A stretch of DNA of 48,080 nucleotides from Candidatus Nanopelagicales bacterium. GTDB lineage: Bacteria > Actinomycetota > Actinomycetes > S36-B12. Made by a program: the position numbers and the translations under genes. The stretch is from assembly GCA_030836325.1 (NCBI GenBank), contig JAURQC010000123.1:1-48080 (forward strand). Direction: 5' to 3'. Position 1 is the stretch's first letter. Each line of letters opens with the position of its first letter. The notes under the pieces were generated by a model. The model saw nothing but the letters and a program-made list of their open reading frames with translations, was not told the DNA's origin and did not search any database. Positions 16,501-26,829 of this stretch are shown one piece after another.

Positions 16501-18505
16501 GCTCGCCCGTCGCCATCGAGGGCGCAGGAATACCCGGCATCGGCAGGTCCGTCACTCCCGTGGGCCCGACCTGGATCTCGGTGCCCATTTGGTCACACAC
16601 GCCGCAGTCGAAGCACGGTGTCCACCGGCAATCGTCGACGGCGATCTCCTCGAGCGCGTCCTGCCAGTCGTCCCAGAGCCAATCGCTGTCCAGACCGGAG
16701 TCGAGGTGGTCCCACGGCAACACCTCGGTGCGATCGCGCTCGCGGGTGGTGAACCAATCCACGTCCACCGGATCGTCGGCGAGTGCCTGCTGCGCGCACT
16801 CCATCCAACGATCGAACGAGAAATGCTCGCTCCAGCCGTCAAAGCGTGCGCCCTCGCGCCACGCCGTCTCGATGACCCGACCCACGCGACGATCCCCGCG
16901 TGAGAGCAGTCCTTCGACGATGCCTGGTTTTCCATCGTGGTAGCGCAAGCCAATTGCCTTCCCGTACTCACGATCGGAACGAATGGCATCGCGCAACTTC
17001 ATCAATCGGGCGTCAGTGCCCTCGTGGTCGAGCTGCGCTGCCCACTGGAACGGAGTGTGGGGCTTGGGCACGAAGCCACCGATACTGACCGTGCACTTGA
17101 TGTCACGTCGTCCCGATGCCTCGCGACCGGCCTTGATGACCTCCTTGGCCATGGTCGCGATCTGCAGGACGTCATCGTCGGTCTCTGTGGGAAGTCCGCA
17201 CATGAAGTACAACTTCACGTGCCGCCAACCGGCGGCGTAGGCCGTGGTGACGGTGCGGATCAGATCCTCTTCGGTAACTTGCTTGTTGATCACTCTGCGC
17301 ATCCGTTCGCTGCCGCCTTCGGGCGCGAAGGTAAGACCGCTTCGTCGACCATTCCGAGAGAGTTCGTTCGCGAGATCCACGTTGAACGCATCGACACGAG
17401 TACTCGGTAGGGACAACGACGTCTGTGAGTCCTCGTATCGGTCCGCGAGATTGCGCGCAATGTCCGCGATCTCGGAGTGGTCGGCACTGGACAGCGAGAG
17501 CAAGCCGACCTCTTCGAAACCTGTCGCCTTCAAGCCGCCTTCAACGATCTCGGCGACACCGGTGATGGAGCGCTCGCGCACCGGCCGAGTGATCATTCCG
17601 GCTTGACAGAACCGGCACCCCCGTGTGCATCCGCGGAAGATTTCAACACTCATGCGCTCGTGCACCGTCTCTGCAAGTGGAACAAGCGGAGCCTTGGGAT
17701 AGGACCACTCGTCCAGGTCCATCAGCGTGTGCTTGCTCACCCGCCATGGGACATCCGTGCGGTTCGGGGCCACGCGCTGGATACGGCCGTCAGGCAGGTA
17801 CTGAACGTCGTAGAAACGCGGGACGTAAATCGACCCCGTGCGCGCCAGACGCAGCAGCAGTTGCTCGCGACCCCCAGGCCGACCCTCGTCCTTCCACGCG
17901 CGAATGATGTTGGTGATCAGCAGGACCGCTTCCTCGCCATCACCAAGGACAGCGGCGTCGAGGAAATCCGCGATCGGTTCGGGGTTGAATGCCGCGTGGC
18001 CACCGGCGATCACGAGGGGTTCGTCACCACGGCGGTCAGCAGCTCGCACCGGGACGCCAGCCAGGTCGAGTGCGTTGAGCATGTTGGTGTAACCGAGCTC
18101 GGTGGCAAATGACAAACCGAGGACGTCGAAATCACCCACAGCTCGGTGCCCGTCCACAGTGAATTGCGGAACACCGTGCTCACGCATGAGTGCCTCAAGA
18201 TCGGGCCAAACTGCATATGTCCGTTCGGCCAAGACATCGTCTTGACCGTTGAGCACCTCGTACAGGATCTGGACACCCTGGTTGGGTGCACCGACTTCAT
18301 AGGCGTCGGGATACATGAGTGCCCAGCGCACCGTGGTCGTGTCCCAGTCCTTCAGGACCGAATTCACCTCACCCCCGACGTACTGAATCGGCTTGGTGAT
18401 GCGCGCCAAAAGCGGCTCAAGCCGATCGAAGTGACTCGATCCGACATCACGTCCACCGCGTAGGCGCGATCGGGCATCGACGTTTTCGGCAACCGTTGTG
18501 CTCAT
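16493..18505 (-). CDS. TIGR03960-family B12-binding-like radical SAM protein
   Basis: A 670-residue radical-SAM enzyme. The N-terminal part (LEPLLARITKPIQYVGGEVNSV, ALMYPDAYEVGAPNQGVQILYEVLN) resembles the B12-binding-like domain of the family. The [4Fe-4S] motif is FRGCTRGCRFCQAG (CxxxCxxC). Downstream, GLTFAPEGGSERMRRVINK and VSIGGFVPKPHTPFQW are typical of the family. The C-terminus has a Cys-rich end, CRWTPCFDCGVC, probably a second metal site. Function has not been established in the literature I know; the conserved pairing with DUF2344 and location beside rne suggest a role in RNA metabolism. Start ATG 18505. It overlaps the DUF2344 gene. Confidence 0.92.
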   Translation of the reverse strand: MSTTVAENVDARSRLRGGRDVGSSHFDRLEPLLARITKPIQYVGGEVNSVLKDWDTTTVRWALMYPDAYEVGAPNQGVQILYEVLNGQDDVLAERTYAVWPDLEALMREHGVPQFTVDGHRAVGDFDVLGLSFATELGYTNMLNALDLAGVPVRAADRRGDEPLVIAGGHAAFNPEPIADFLDAAVLGDGEEAVLLITNIIRAWKDEGRPGGREQLLLRLARTGSIYVPRFYDVQYLPDGRIQRVAPNRTDVPWRVSKHTLMDLDEWSYPKAPLVPLAETVHERMSVEIFRGCTRGCRFCQAGMITRPVRERSITGVAEIVEGGLKATGFEEVGLLSLSSADHSEIADIARNLADRYEDSQTSLSLPSTRVDAFNVDLANELSRNGRRSGLTFAPEGGSERMRRVINKQVTEEDLIRTVTTAYAAGWRHVKLYFMCGLPTETDDDVLQIATMAKEVIKAGREASGRRDIKCTVSIGGFVPKPHTPFQWAAQLDHEGTDARLMKLRDAIRSDREYGKAIGLRYHDGKPGIVEGLLSRGDRRVGRVIETAWREGARFDGWSEHFSFDRWMECAQQALADDPVDVDWFTTRERDRTEVLPWDHLDSGLDSDWLWDDWQDALEEIAVDDCRWTPCFDCGVCDQMGTEIQVGPTGVTDLPMPGIPAPSMATGERG

Positions 18506-18541
18506 GCCTTCCAGAGTAGCGACTGATACGTGCTGCGCGGA

Positions 18542-19735
18542 TCAGACTTCCGAGCGCATGACCGCGAGCGAATGCAGACGCACGGTTTGCAGCAGACCAA
18601 CGGCGATCCAGGTTGCCATCATCGAAGTGCCACCTGCGGAGACAAAGGGCAGTGGAATACCCGTGATGGGCATGATTCCCAGCGTCATCCCGACGTTCTC
18701 GAACATCTGGAAGGCCAGCCATGCAGCCACTCCGGTCGCAACCAGCCGTCCGTAGAGATCATCGGCTTTCCATGCGATCCGCACAGCCCGCCATAAGATC
18801 ACCGCCAGCAGCAGGATGAGAATGGTCGACCCGATGAAGCCGAGTTCCTCACCGGCGACGGTGAAGATGAAGTCGCTTTCGTTTACCGGCACGAAGTTGC
18901 CCTGGGTTTGCGGTCCTTCGAAGAGGCCGTAGCCGTCAAGCCCTCCCCCGCCGATCGCGATGCGGGCTTGATTGGCGTTGTAGGCACTGGCACTGACGTC
19001 TTCATCGGGGTTGATGAAGGACGTCAACCGATCGACCTGATACTCCTGCAGCAGCCCCAACTGCAGGGCCACGAGCGCTGCCAAGACCGCGCCACCGATG
19101 AGTCCCACGAGCCAGCGGGTTCTCACCCCGGCCACCGCGATTACCGATAACGAGACCGCGGCAAGGATCAACACCGTCCCCGTGTCGTTTTGCACCAAGA
19201 TGATGGCCGTTGGAATAGCCGCCACCAGAAGGGCGAGTAATACGTCCTGCGCCGTTGGTTCGTCTTCACGATCGCGCCGTTCAGAGAGCAGCGCCGCCAT
19301 CATCAAAATCACCGCAACTTTGGCGAATTCCGACGGCTGGATGGTCAACCCCAGCGGCACGTCGATCCACGCGCGCGCCCCTGCGATGGTCACGCCAAGG
19401 CCGGGCACGAATGGCACGAGAAGCAGGACCATCGAGGCGATGTACACGACAGGTGTGTAGGCCCGCAGCAACCGGTAGTTGATCCGTGAGGCGATAGCGC
19501 CAAGTACCAGCGCCACTCCCAAATTGATCAAGTGCCTTTTGAGGTAAGACTGAGGATCGCTTTCTGATGCGAGATCCGCTCTGCTCGCCGACCACACAAG
19601 AACCGAGCCGAGGATGGACGCGGCGAGCGCCGCAATGAGCAGGACCCAATCCAGATCGCGCCAGTAGCCACCACCGCGATCTCGTTTGGGGGCGATCACG
19701 GCGTCAGAGGATTTCGTGGGGAACATGCTGGTCAC
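18542..19735 (-). CDS. rodA: Peptidoglycan glycosyltransferase RodA (SEDS family)
   Basis: A 397-residue SEDS polytopic membrane protein with about ten helices that polymerises lipid II during cell elongation, working with the class B PBP encoded just upstream. Seen: GARAWIDVPLGLTIQPSEFAKVAVIL (conserved ARSWI..QPSEFAK block), the catalytic aspartate loop VQNDTGTVL (usually QPDLGT; Asp kept), GNFVPVNESDFIFTVAGEELGFIG, and the C-terminal MTLGIMPITGIPLPFVSAGGTSMM. The GTG start at 19735 lies three bases after the PBP2 stop, so the pair is translationally coupled; an ATG at 19726 is a possible alternative. Confidence 0.96.
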   Translation of the reverse strand: MTSMFPTKSSDAVIAPKRDRGGGYWRDLDWVLLIAALAASILGSVLVWSASRADLASESDPQSYLKRHLINLGVALVLGAIASRINYRLLRAYTPVVYIASMVLLLVPFVPGLGVTIAGARAWIDVPLGLTIQPSEFAKVAVILMMAALLSERRDREDEPTAQDVLLALLVAAIPTAIILVQNDTGTVLILAAVSLSVIAVAGVRTRWLVGLIGGAVLAALVALQLGLLQEYQVDRLTSFINPDEDVSASAYNANQARIAIGGGGLDGYGLFEGPQTQGNFVPVNESDFIFTVAGEELGFIGSTILILLLAVILWRAVRIAWKADDLYGRLVATGVAAWLAFQMFENVGMTLGIMPITGIPLPFVSAGGTSMMATWIAVGLLQTVRLHSLAVMRSEV

Positions 19736-19738
19736 GCT

Positions 19739-21913
19739 CTAGCCACCCCCTTCATCGCCTCGGGCCGTCACCGTCTCACGGGCTTCGGGAAGTCCGGAAT
19801 CCTTGCCCAAGGGAAGCACGGGGGTGCCGTCGTTACGGATAACAGGAAGGTCCCGGCTGGGCTCGCCATCGACCAGCACGCTGCGTCGGGGGTTCACATC
19901 ACGCCCCTTGACGCCGAATAGGGCCTCGTAAATCTTGCGGACGCTGGGTCCGGATGTCTTGGATCCCGTGCCGCCCTGCGTGACCATCATGACCACCGCA
20001 TATTGCGGATCATTCGCCGGAGCGTATGAGGCGAACCAGGACGTGGAGACTTTGTCACCGGTCACCTGAGCAGAGCCCGTCTTCGAGGCAACGGGAATCT
20101 GATCCAGCGGGAATCCGGCAAAGGGCGCTCGACCCGATCCTTCCGCCGTGACGCCGGGAAGCGTGCGTTGGAGGAAGCCGATGGCTTGCTTGGCGCGCGA
20201 GCCGGTGATCTCGTTGGCGACGATAGGTGGGATCTCCTTCACCACCTCGCCGTCTGCGGACATGATCGCCTTCACCATGCGCGGCTCGTAGACCGTGCCA
20301 CCGTTAGCGATCGCCGAATAGACCATCGCCATCTGCAAAGGAGTGACCGCGGTGTCACCCTGGCCAATCGACGAGTTCAACGCGTCACCTTCACGCCAGC
20401 GGAAACCATCAGCGCAGTTCTCTTTATCCAAAGCAGTGAAGTAGTCGGCCAACTCCGGATCGGTCTTGCGCGTCTCGGGGTAGCCCTCAACGGCGTTCTT
20501 GCACCAGGTGTCACGCTTTATCTCCCAGTTCTCGGCCTTGAACTCCCGACTGGCGATACGACCCGCGGACTCGACTGGCAAGTCGATACCCGTTGGCTCA
20601 CCGAGACCTAGTTGACGCGCGGCATCGGCGATGGGATCGGCGGCCTCCCGTCCGGCATCGTCACCGCCGGCACGCTCCCACATTTCGTCGGCGATGCCAT
20701 AGAAGACGGTGTTGCAGGAAACTTCCAATGCACGCGACAGGGAGATTTCGCCGTAGGCCGCGGACTCGTAATTGCGAAAGACCTGGGTGCCAAGTTTGAC
20801 TCGACTCGGGCAGTCGTAGCTGCCACTGAGGTTGAACCCTTCCTTACCTGCGGCGACAGTGCTCACTACCTTGTAGGTAGACCCGGGGGCGAAGATGCCT
20901 TGCGTGGCATTCGATGCAAGGGAACCGGAATCCATCAGCTTCTCGAATTGCTTTTGCGTCACGCCCCCAACCCAGATTGACGGATCGTAGGTCGGGTAAC
21001 TCGCCATCGCCAAGATCCTGCCGGTCTTGACGTCCACAACAACTGCGGCGCCCGAATCTCCCGGGTAACCCTGTCGCTGCGCGCGCTGAATCGCTCGTAC
21101 CAATTGCTCCTCGACGACGGACTGAAGATGAGCATCCAGACTCGATATCAAGTAGTCACCCGGTTGCGGTTCGAACTGCTCCAAGGTGCCGGTCACCCGG
21201 CCGGCGGTGTCCACGGCAAGCGTCGTCACCCCGGGCTTGCCTCGGATTTCTTCGTCGTAATACGCCTCGAGCCCGGACCGGCCCACCACATCGGTCCGGC
21301 GGAGTCGATCAGAGGCCGTTGTTGGCCCTTGCTCTTCCAATTGGGCTTCGGTCACGGGTCCGAGGTAGCCCAGCAGGTGAGCGGCGTTGACATTGAACGG
21401 TGCCGGGTATTCACGGATCGCGTCCAGCCGTGCATTGACTCCGCGGTAGCGCTGACCTTGCTCCATGATGCTCAATGCAATCTGCGGATCAACATCCTGG
21501 GCAATCGGTACCGGCTGGTAGGGCGATCCGTTCCAGCACACGGGCGGTGGTTTAGCACCCTCGGTGCCACACGGCTTCAATCGATCGGCGATTCGTTCAG
21601 CAGGGATGTCCAAGATGTTTCCCAGCCGCTGGATCACGGCTTCCCCACCGTCGTCGTCACGACCGAGTTCGATCTTGTCCACCGTGATTACCAGCGACGT
21701 CCGGTTCGACACCAGCGGCCTACCGGCTTGATCAAGGATGAGACCACGCACAGCCGGTTCCACGACCTCACGAACCGTGTTGTTCACCGCCGCAGACTTA
21801 TATTCCTCACCGGTCAGCACCTGGAGGTAGAACAGCCGGCCCAGCAAGGTCACGACAAGGGAGATCATCAGTGCCCCGAGAACGAACAACCTCAGGTTGG
21901 ATCGCTGACTCAT
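19739..21913 (-). CDS. mrdA: Penicillin-binding protein 2 (class B transpeptidase of the elongasome)
   Basis: A 724-residue membrane-anchored D,D-transpeptidase that crosslinks peptidoglycan along the side wall with RodA. One N-terminal membrane helix (about 8-30), a PBP dimerisation domain (from about 55; RGLILDQAGRPLVSNRTSLVI), and a transpeptidase domain with SxxK at S345-TYK348, SxN as S399-CN and KTGSAQ near the C-terminal third. Insertions with several cysteines (PCGTEGAKPPPVCW; NCADGF) may form disulfides outside the membrane. No PASTA domains. ATG 21913 is preferred because GGGAGG lies five bases upstream; a GTG two codons earlier (21919) is possible. The order mreB-mreC-mreD-mrdA-rodA is the classical shape operon. 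Confidence 0.97.
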   Translation of the reverse strand: MSQRSNLRLFVLGALMISLVVTLLGRLFYLQVLTGEEYKSAAVNNTVREVVEPAVRGLILDQAGRPLVSNRTSLVITVDKIELGRDDDGGEAVIQRLGNILDIPAERIADRLKPCGTEGAKPPPVCWNGSPYQPVPIAQDVDPQIALSIMEQGQRYRGVNARLDAIREYPAPFNVNAAHLLGYLGPVTEAQLEEQGPTTASDRLRRTDVVGRSGLEAYYDEEIRGKPGVTTLAVDTAGRVTGTLEQFEPQPGDYLISSLDAHLQSVVEEQLVRAIQRAQRQGYPGDSGAAVVVDVKTGRILAMASYPTYDPSIWVGGVTQKQFEKLMDSGSLASNATQGIFAPGSTYKVVSTVAAGKEGFNLSGSYDCPSRVKLGTQVFRNYESAAYGEISLSRALEVSCNTVFYGIADEMWERAGGDDAGREAADPIADAARQLGLGEPTGIDLPVESAGRIASREFKAENWEIKRDTWCKNAVEGYPETRKTDPELADYFTALDKENCADGFRWREGDALNSSIGQGDTAVTPLQMAMVYSAIANGGTVYEPRMVKAIMSADGEVVKEIPPIVANEITGSRAKQAIGFLQRTLPGVTAEGSGRAPFAGFPLDQIPVASKTGSAQVTGDKVSTSWFASYAPANDPQYAVVMMVTQGGTGSKTSGPSVRKIYEALFGVKGRDVNPRRSVLVDGEPSRDLPVIRNDGTPVLPLGKDSGLPEARETVTARGDEGGG

Positions 21914-22011
21914 GGACACCTCCCGTCCGTCTCGTCTGACGCGTCCGACTTCACGGCATCCCCACGTGGACCTACGACTCCTCGGACGCTTCAGCGCCTG
22001 AGTGTGTTCCC

Positions 22012-22524
22012 CTAGTCGAGGTACGCCTCAGGGACCAGCCGCCGTGACAGCATCCCCACCAAGGGGATCATCACCCTTCCGAGGATAAGCCCGTACAACA
22101 CTGTGGTCAGGGTCACACCCGGCACAACCGACCAGATGATGCGCTCGCTACCAAGAACCGCGCTCAGCACCGCGGTACCCAGCGTCGCTGCCCCGCATGC
22201 CGCTCCAGCCACGAGGGACAGGGTCCAAATCGAGGAGTCCTCACGGTCGATCGAAACCCCCACTGCCAGACCAACGCCCACCAGGACGATGGAGGCTAGG
22301 CCCAGGATCGAGTCCGAGGGCGTGGCGATGTCCAGCAGTGCGCCCCCAAGGAAGCCAGTCAGGGCCCCGGGACCCGGACCGAGCGCCATTGCCACTGCAA
22401 CCACCGTGACCACCACCAGGTCCGGTGTCGCACCCGGAAGCCCGAGTTTGCTGAGAACCGAGGTCTGCAAGACAACTGCCACCAGCAGAAGCGAACCTAT
22501 GACCGCGAGTTGTCGAAACAGCAC
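22012..22524 (-). CDS. mreD: Rod-shape-determining protein MreD
   Basis: A 170-residue integral membrane protein with five or six hydrophobic segments, a member of the elongasome that links MreC to the PBP2/RodA enzymes. Features: LLLVAVVLQTSVLSKLGLPGATPDLVVV and the GALTGFLGGALLDIATPSDSILGL stretch, where GFxxGLxxD is typical of MreD. It starts three bases after the mreC stop, in the conserved mreB-C-D order. Confidence 0.92.
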   Translation of the reverse strand: MLFRQLAVIGSLLLVAVVLQTSVLSKLGLPGATPDLVVVTVVAVAMALGPGPGALTGFLGGALLDIATPSDSILGLASIVLVGVGLAVGVSIDREDSSIWTLSLVAGAACGAATLGTAVLSAVLGSERIIWSVVPGVTLTTVLYGLILGRVMIPLVGMLSRRLVPEAYLD

Positions 22525-22527
22525 GGC

Positions 22528-23535
22528 CTAGTTCTCCGTCGTTTCGGCACCGTCGTCGACGGGCTCTTCCACTGGTGGGTCGTTCTGATCGTCGGCAGCT
22601 GCGCCTTCATCAGTTGCGTCGTTGTTGTCTACGCCAGCATCCCTGCCATTGGTGTCTTGAACCGCGGTCTCATCGCTTACACGGGGCGGAAGGACCGAGT
22701 CGCGCGGATCTTCGCGGGGCGGACGGACAATCACCCCGACAACGCTCAATTGCGAAACATTGGCGTAGGGAAGCACGGTGGCCACCCGCGCCAGCTGACC
22801 GGCGGTGCCGGTGATGTCGACGATTTCACCAATCGGGATGCCCGGTGCGTACGGGCGCCCACCTCGAGACCCGAACGTCACAAGCGCATCCCCGATGACG
22901 AGTTCGGCGAGTGGATCAAGGAGTTGGAAGTCCAGTGAGTCTTGCCGGCCGGTTCCCGAGACGATGCCGATTTCCTCTGTCGTGGCAACTCGACCACCAA
23001 CAGCCGACGACGCATCCACAAGCAGAACGACCGTCGAAGTTGTGGGGTTGACCTTGAGAACGCGACCCACAAGACCATCACCGTTGATGACTGTCATGTC
23101 TTTTTCGATGCCATCGAGGGAACCCGCATCGATGCCAACCGTCCACGCGAAATCCTGGGCCGGACCAACGCTGATGACCTCCGCCGGGGTGATCCGGTAG
23201 CGCCCGGCCGACGCAACCCGCAACAGATCATCGAGCGCACGTGCACGCGCCCGATCGGACAACGTGGAACGCAGTTCCTCTGTCAAACGCGCGTTCTCTT
23301 CTTGGAGCTCCGCGATCTGGTTTGCCTGATCGCGCCACGTCGAGAAGGAGCTACCGGCGCCGGTGAATGGAGAGGTGACGGCGTTCGCGCCCTGTTGAAT
23401 GACTCCGATGACTGCGCTTGCCGCTGCACGCGCACTCGACAGCGGCCCCTCTCCACCACGAAGGTCCAAGATCACGAACGTCAGCGACGCGACAATGAGA
23501 GTCGCGATCGTGATCCGGATCCTGCGAGAGGGCAT
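22528..23535 (-). CDS. mreC: Rod-shape-determining protein MreC
   Basis: A 335-residue periplasm-facing scaffold that activates PBP2/RodA. It has one N-terminal membrane helix (about 7-24), a coiled-coil (QANQIAELQEENARLTEELRST) and the beta-rich MreC domain, recognisable from AEVISVGPAQDFAWTVGIDAGSLDGIEKDMTVINGDGLVGRV and VTFGSRGGRPYAPGIPIGEI. The last 70 residues are a disordered, acidic Asp/Glu/Pro tail not needed by the family fold. Located between mreB and mreD, on the same strand. Confidence 0.95.
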   Translation of the reverse strand: MPSRRIRITIATLIVASLTFVILDLRGGEGPLSSARAAASAVIGVIQQGANAVTSPFTGAGSSFSTWRDQANQIAELQEENARLTEELRSTLSDRARARALDDLLRVASAGRYRITPAEVISVGPAQDFAWTVGIDAGSLDGIEKDMTVINGDGLVGRVLKVNPTTSTVVLLVDASSAVGGRVATTEEIGIVSGTGRQDSLDFQLLDPLAELVIGDALVTFGSRGGRPYAPGIPIGEIVDITGTAGQLARVATVLPYANVSQLSVVGVIVRPPREDPRDSVLPPRVSDETAVQDTNGRDAGVDNNDATDEGAAADDQNDPPVEEPVDDGAETTEN

Positions 23536-23594
23536 GTGTCGAGTCTTCCTCGCCTCGGTCGATCAAGGTGACCGCGACGTGCGGCCTTCCGTGA

Positions 23595-24626
23595 CTATCT
23601 TCGGGGTTCGGAGACGAGAACCTGCTGCAACGCCTCGAATTCCTCAACGCATTTGCCTGAGCCGAGGGCCACGCACTCCAAGGGGCGCTCAGCGACGATG
23701 ATCGGCATGCCCGTTTCGTGGCGCAGGCGCTCGTCCAGGCCTTTCAACAACGCACCACCACCGGTCAGCACTATGCCGCGATCCATGATGTCGCCGGAGA
23801 GCTCGGGTGGAGTGCGGTCGAGAGTCGCCTTGACGGCATCGACGATCGCATTGACAGGCTCGTCCATCGCGCGACGGATTTCCTCCGCCGAGACGACGAT
23901 GGTTCGCGGAAGACCGGTCACCAGGTCACGGCCGCGGATCTCAGCGTGCGGCTCATCGGGCAGCGGGAAGGCTGAACCGATCGCGACCTTGATCTCCTCG
24001 GCGGTGCGCTCGCCGAGCATCAGCGAGTACTCCTTCTTGATGTACTGGATGATCGAGTTATCGAGTTCATCTCCACCGACGCGAACCGACAGGCTCGTGA
24101 CAATGCCACCGAGCGAGATCACGGCAACCTCGGAAGTTCCACCACCGATGTCAACAACCATGTTGCCGGTGGGCTCGTGCACCGGTAGGCCAGCACCGAT
24201 CGCAGCCGCCATGGGCTCTTCGATAATGAACACCTTGCGCGCTCCCGCGGCGTAGCCAGCATCCTTGACCGCGCGCTGTTCAACGCCGGTGATGCCAGAC
24301 GGAACACAGACGATCAATCGAGGCTTAGCCAGGTGGCGTCGACGATGCACCTTTTGAATGAAGTAGCGCAGCATGCGCTCGGTGGTGTCGAAGTCTGCGA
24401 TCACGCCGTCTTTGAGCGGCCGGATTGCCACAATGCTGCCCGGCGTACGACCGATCATCCGCTTAGCTTCCGCACCGACGGCAAGGATGCCGCCGGAGTT
24501 GCTGTTGATCGCCACCACGGAGGGCTCATTAAGCACGATTCCGCGCCCACGGACGTAGACGAGGGTGTTGGCCGTGCCCAGGTCGACGGCCATGTCGCGG
24601 CCGACGAACGAGGTACTGGCGGGCAT
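23595..24626 (-). CDS. mreB: Rod-shape-determining actin homologue MreB
   Basis: A 343-residue actin-like ATPase forming filaments that guide side-wall synthesis. It shows the phosphate-1 loop [14 protein letters not shown], the [19 protein letters not shown] segment, phosphate-2 [19 protein letters not shown] and the adenosine motif [16 protein letters not shown]. The frame extends upstream to 24683, but ATG 24626 has a GAGAGG site eight bases before it and gives the family length. It heads the shape operon; the 59 bases to mreC contain no obvious terminator. Confidence 0.98.
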   Translation of the reverse strand: MPASTSFVGRDMAVDLGTANTLVYVRGRGIVLNEPSVVAINSNSGGILAVGAEAKRMIGRTPGSIVAIRPLKDGVIADFDTTERMLRYFIQKVHRRRHLAKPRLIVCVPSGITGVEQRAVKDAGYAAGARKVFIIEEPMAAAIGAGLPVHEPTGNMVVDIGGGTSEVAVISLGGIVTSLSVRVGGDELDNSIIQYIKKEYSLMLGERTAEEIKVAIGSAFPLPDEPHAEIRGRDLVTGLPRTIVVSAEEIRRAMDEPVNAIVDAVKATLDRTPPELSGDIMDRGIVLTGGGALLKGLDERLRHETGMPIIVAERPLECVALGSGKCVEEFEALQQVLVSEPRR

Positions 24627-24639
24627 AGGGCGAGCCTCT

Positions 24640-26001
24640 CTATGGGGAAGGGTCTTCGGGCGCGTGGGGGCCCTGGGGCACAAGGCTACCCCTCACCCGT
24701 TCGGCGCGTCGTACCTCTAGTTCCCGCAGCCGAATCTCACGCCTATCGACCCACCCGGGCTCACCTTGGAAGTCATCAAGCCCGAACGCCGCAGTAGCGA
24801 CCGCACCGAGGTCGGCCCGGTAGTCATGGCCCCGACTTTGGAAGTCCCCGGGGGTCACATCGGTGGCAAACACGGTGTCCACCAGGACCTGCGCCCAAGT
24901 GATTCCTAAACGCCACGCCATATCCGAGGGCACCCCGCGGCCCTGGGCCGGAGATAGCCATGCAGGGCGGGTGTAAACAAGGTCTGATCGGAACCGGACC
25001 ACCGGATCACCGTCGTGCTCGAGGAACCACACTCGCGGATGCGGATTGATCCGGAAAACCTCTGGCAACTCATCAGGATGGTCGAGTGTGACCGATACCG
25101 GAGCGAACGCGCGGTGGACGTCGTCGTAGTCCGTTCCTCCGGGAGTTCCCACCCACAACGCTGAATCGATGCCCAGGCGATCGAGGTCAGCGATGCCTTC
25201 ATGCAAAGCCGCCTGCTGCACCTTCGCGCCGAGACTTTCGCCATATAGGAGGAGCCGCGGGCGGTTCGTTCGCGATGCGCACTCCTTGGCGATTGCATGC
25301 AACAACGCATGCTGGGTCTGTCGCGCTACCTCCACGCGATTAAGGGAGAGAAAGCTCGGCAGCAACCCGTAGCCGACGGCGACCGAAGCGCAATCTCCGC
25401 GCGTGAGGAGTTCGACCACATCCACCGGCGTCGCGTTCGCATAGCCCGTTCCGGCTGGCGCCTGAATGATCAGACACGAGCGATCGAATGCGCCGGTGCG
25501 GCGCAACTCCGCTATCGCCAGTCCCACCCGCTGCTCGACGGTCGGTGCAGCATCAAGACCCACGAACACGCGAATGGGTTCAGCCACACTGTCGTGTCCC
25601 GTCACGAAAAAGACGTCGTCGTTGGTCGTTGCCGTCCCGACGTATCGAGCCCCCTCACGTCCGACCTCGTCAGGAGAGACCAGTGATCCGGGACCTGTCG
25701 ACACGAGTTCGCTTTGCGGCTGATCGGCAAATCCCGGATCGATGAGGCGAGCAGCATCTCGCGTTTTGCGGATGAAGCGGCCACGGGCGACGCGACCCCC
25801 CGCAACGAGACCACCAACGGTCACGCTCACGGCCGCGAGGGTCGAGACCCGGGGCCCTCCGCGCCGTACTGCGCGGACAGTTCCACGCGCGACGAGCGTT
25901 GGACCAATGACGACACCAGCGGCAATGCCGCCGATGACGAACGGAAAGGAGGATCGCACTCGATCCGGCCACTCCATCAACGATGGGCCGATGACGCTCA
26001 T
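24640..26001 (-). CDS. Membrane-anchored alpha/beta hydrolase (PF10081 family)
   Basis: A 453-residue protein whose first 70 residues hold two hydrophobic segments ([37 protein letters not shown]), followed by a soluble domain. The nucleophile elbow is [17 protein letters not shown] (GxSxG). Other family blocks are [40 protein letters not shown] and [11 protein letters not shown], likely holding the acid. This fits the actinobacterial alpha/beta-hydrolase family formerly called DUF2319. The active domain may face outside; the substrate is unknown, possibly lipid esters of the envelope. It sits between ndk and mreB on the same strand, 13 bases upstream of the MreB start, so it may be co-transcribed. 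Confidence 0.85.
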   Translation of the reverse strand: MSVIGPSLMEWPDRVRSSFPFVIGGIAAGVVIGPTLVARGTVRAVRRGGPRVSTLAAVSVTVGGLVAGGRVARGRFIRKTRDAARLIDPGFADQPQSELVSTGPGSLVSPDEVGREGARYVGTATTNDDVFFVTGHDSVAEPIRVFVGLDAAPTVEQRVGLAIAELRRTGAFDRSCLIIQAPAGTGYANATPVDVVELLTRGDCASVAVGYGLLPSFLSLNRVEVARQTQHALLHAIAKECASRTNRPRLLLYGESLGAKVQQAALHEGIADLDRLGIDSALWVGTPGGTDYDDVHRAFAPVSVTLDHPDELPEVFRINPHPRVWFLEHDGDPVVRFRSDLVYTRPAWLSPAQGRGVPSDMAWRLGITWAQVLVDTVFATDVTPGDFQSRGHDYRADLGAVATAAFGLDDFQGEPGWVDRREIRLRELEVRRAERVRGSLVPQGPHAPEDPSP

Positions 26002-26010
26002 CGGCAGCGC

Positions 26011-26421
26011 TTAGCCGAGCGAGGGAAAGAACAGTGAGATCTCGCGAGCTGCGGACTCCGGGGAGTCCGATCCGTGGGTGACGTTCATCTGAGTCTCAGT
26101 CGCGAGGTCGCCACGGATTGTGCCGGGGGCGGCGTTCGCCGGGTTGGTCGCACCCATCATGGCTCGCCACGACGAGATCGCTTCGGGACCCTCGATGACG
26201 GCGGCGACGAGGGGGCCGCCGGTGATGAAGTCCACAAGATCACCGAAGAAGGGCTTGTCCTTGTGCTCGCCGTAGTGCTCTTCGGCAACGGCCCGCTCGA
26301 GGGTGCGCATCTCCAGGGCGACAATCCCGAAACCCTTGCGCTCGATACGGCCAAGGACTTCGCCGACGAGTCCACGCTGAACGCCGTCGGGCTTGATGAG
26401 GACGAGGGTGCGCTCGGTCAC
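26011..26421 (-). CDS. ndk: Nucleoside diphosphate kinase
   Basis: A 136-residue enzyme that balances NTP and dNTP pools by phosphotransfer through a phosphohistidine. It starts [21 protein letters not shown] and the catalytic histidine is H116 in [13 protein letters not shown]. The GTG start at 26421 has AAGGAAG upstream. Its position between DUF4233/folC and the hydrolase matches actinobacterial synteny. Confidence 0.98.
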   Translation of the reverse strand: MTERTLVLIKPDGVQRGLVGEVLGRIERKGFGIVALEMRTLERAVAEEHYGEHKDKPFFGDLVDFITGGPLVAAVIEGPEAISSWRAMMGATNPANAAPGTIRGDLATETQMNVTHGSDSPESAAREISLFFPSLG

Positions 26422-26463
26422 GAGGCTTCCTTCCGGATCTGGGGCAGTTACCGGTGCGAGAGC

Positions 26464-26829
26464 CTAGTTGTTGCCGTCGGGATCGTTTGCATCGTCTGCC
26501 TCGGCGGCCCGCTGCGCTCGCATGGCATCGATGCGCGTCCCGTTTCGAACGGCAAAAAACCACAGAACAACAAAAATTCCGCCGACAACCCACATCGCGG
26601 GGACCCAGAAACCCCACGCAAGCACGAATCCCTGCAATACCCAGCCGACGGTGATTCCGAAGGGACGCCCCAACGTGCCAGCACCGGCAATAAGCAAGAC
26701 TGCGAGCACGCCACCGATAAGCAGGGAACGCCCCATGCCATCGACGGCTCCGGTTCCAGCAGCCACAAGTGCAGCCAGGAACACGATGATCGCCTCGAGG
26801 ACGAGGACGGTCGAGCCGAGGACGCGCAT
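26464..26829 (-). CDS. DUF4233 membrane protein
   Basis: A 121-residue protein with four predicted membrane helices: VLVLEAIIVFLAALVAAGT, GRSLLIGGVLAVLLIAGAG, GWVLQGFVLAWGFWVPAMW and VGGIFVVLWFFAV. The tail is charged and hydrophilic. It belongs to the DUF4233 family, found in actinobacteria between folC and ndk. Its role is unknown. The start codon overlaps the folC stop by one base (TGATG), so translation is coupled to folC. Confidence 0.85.
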   Translation of the reverse strand: MRVLGSTVLVLEAIIVFLAALVAAGTGAVDGMGRSLLIGGVLAVLLIAGAGTLGRPFGITVGWVLQGFVLAWGFWVPAMWVVGGIFVVLWFFAVRNGTRIDAMRAQRAAEADDANDPDGNN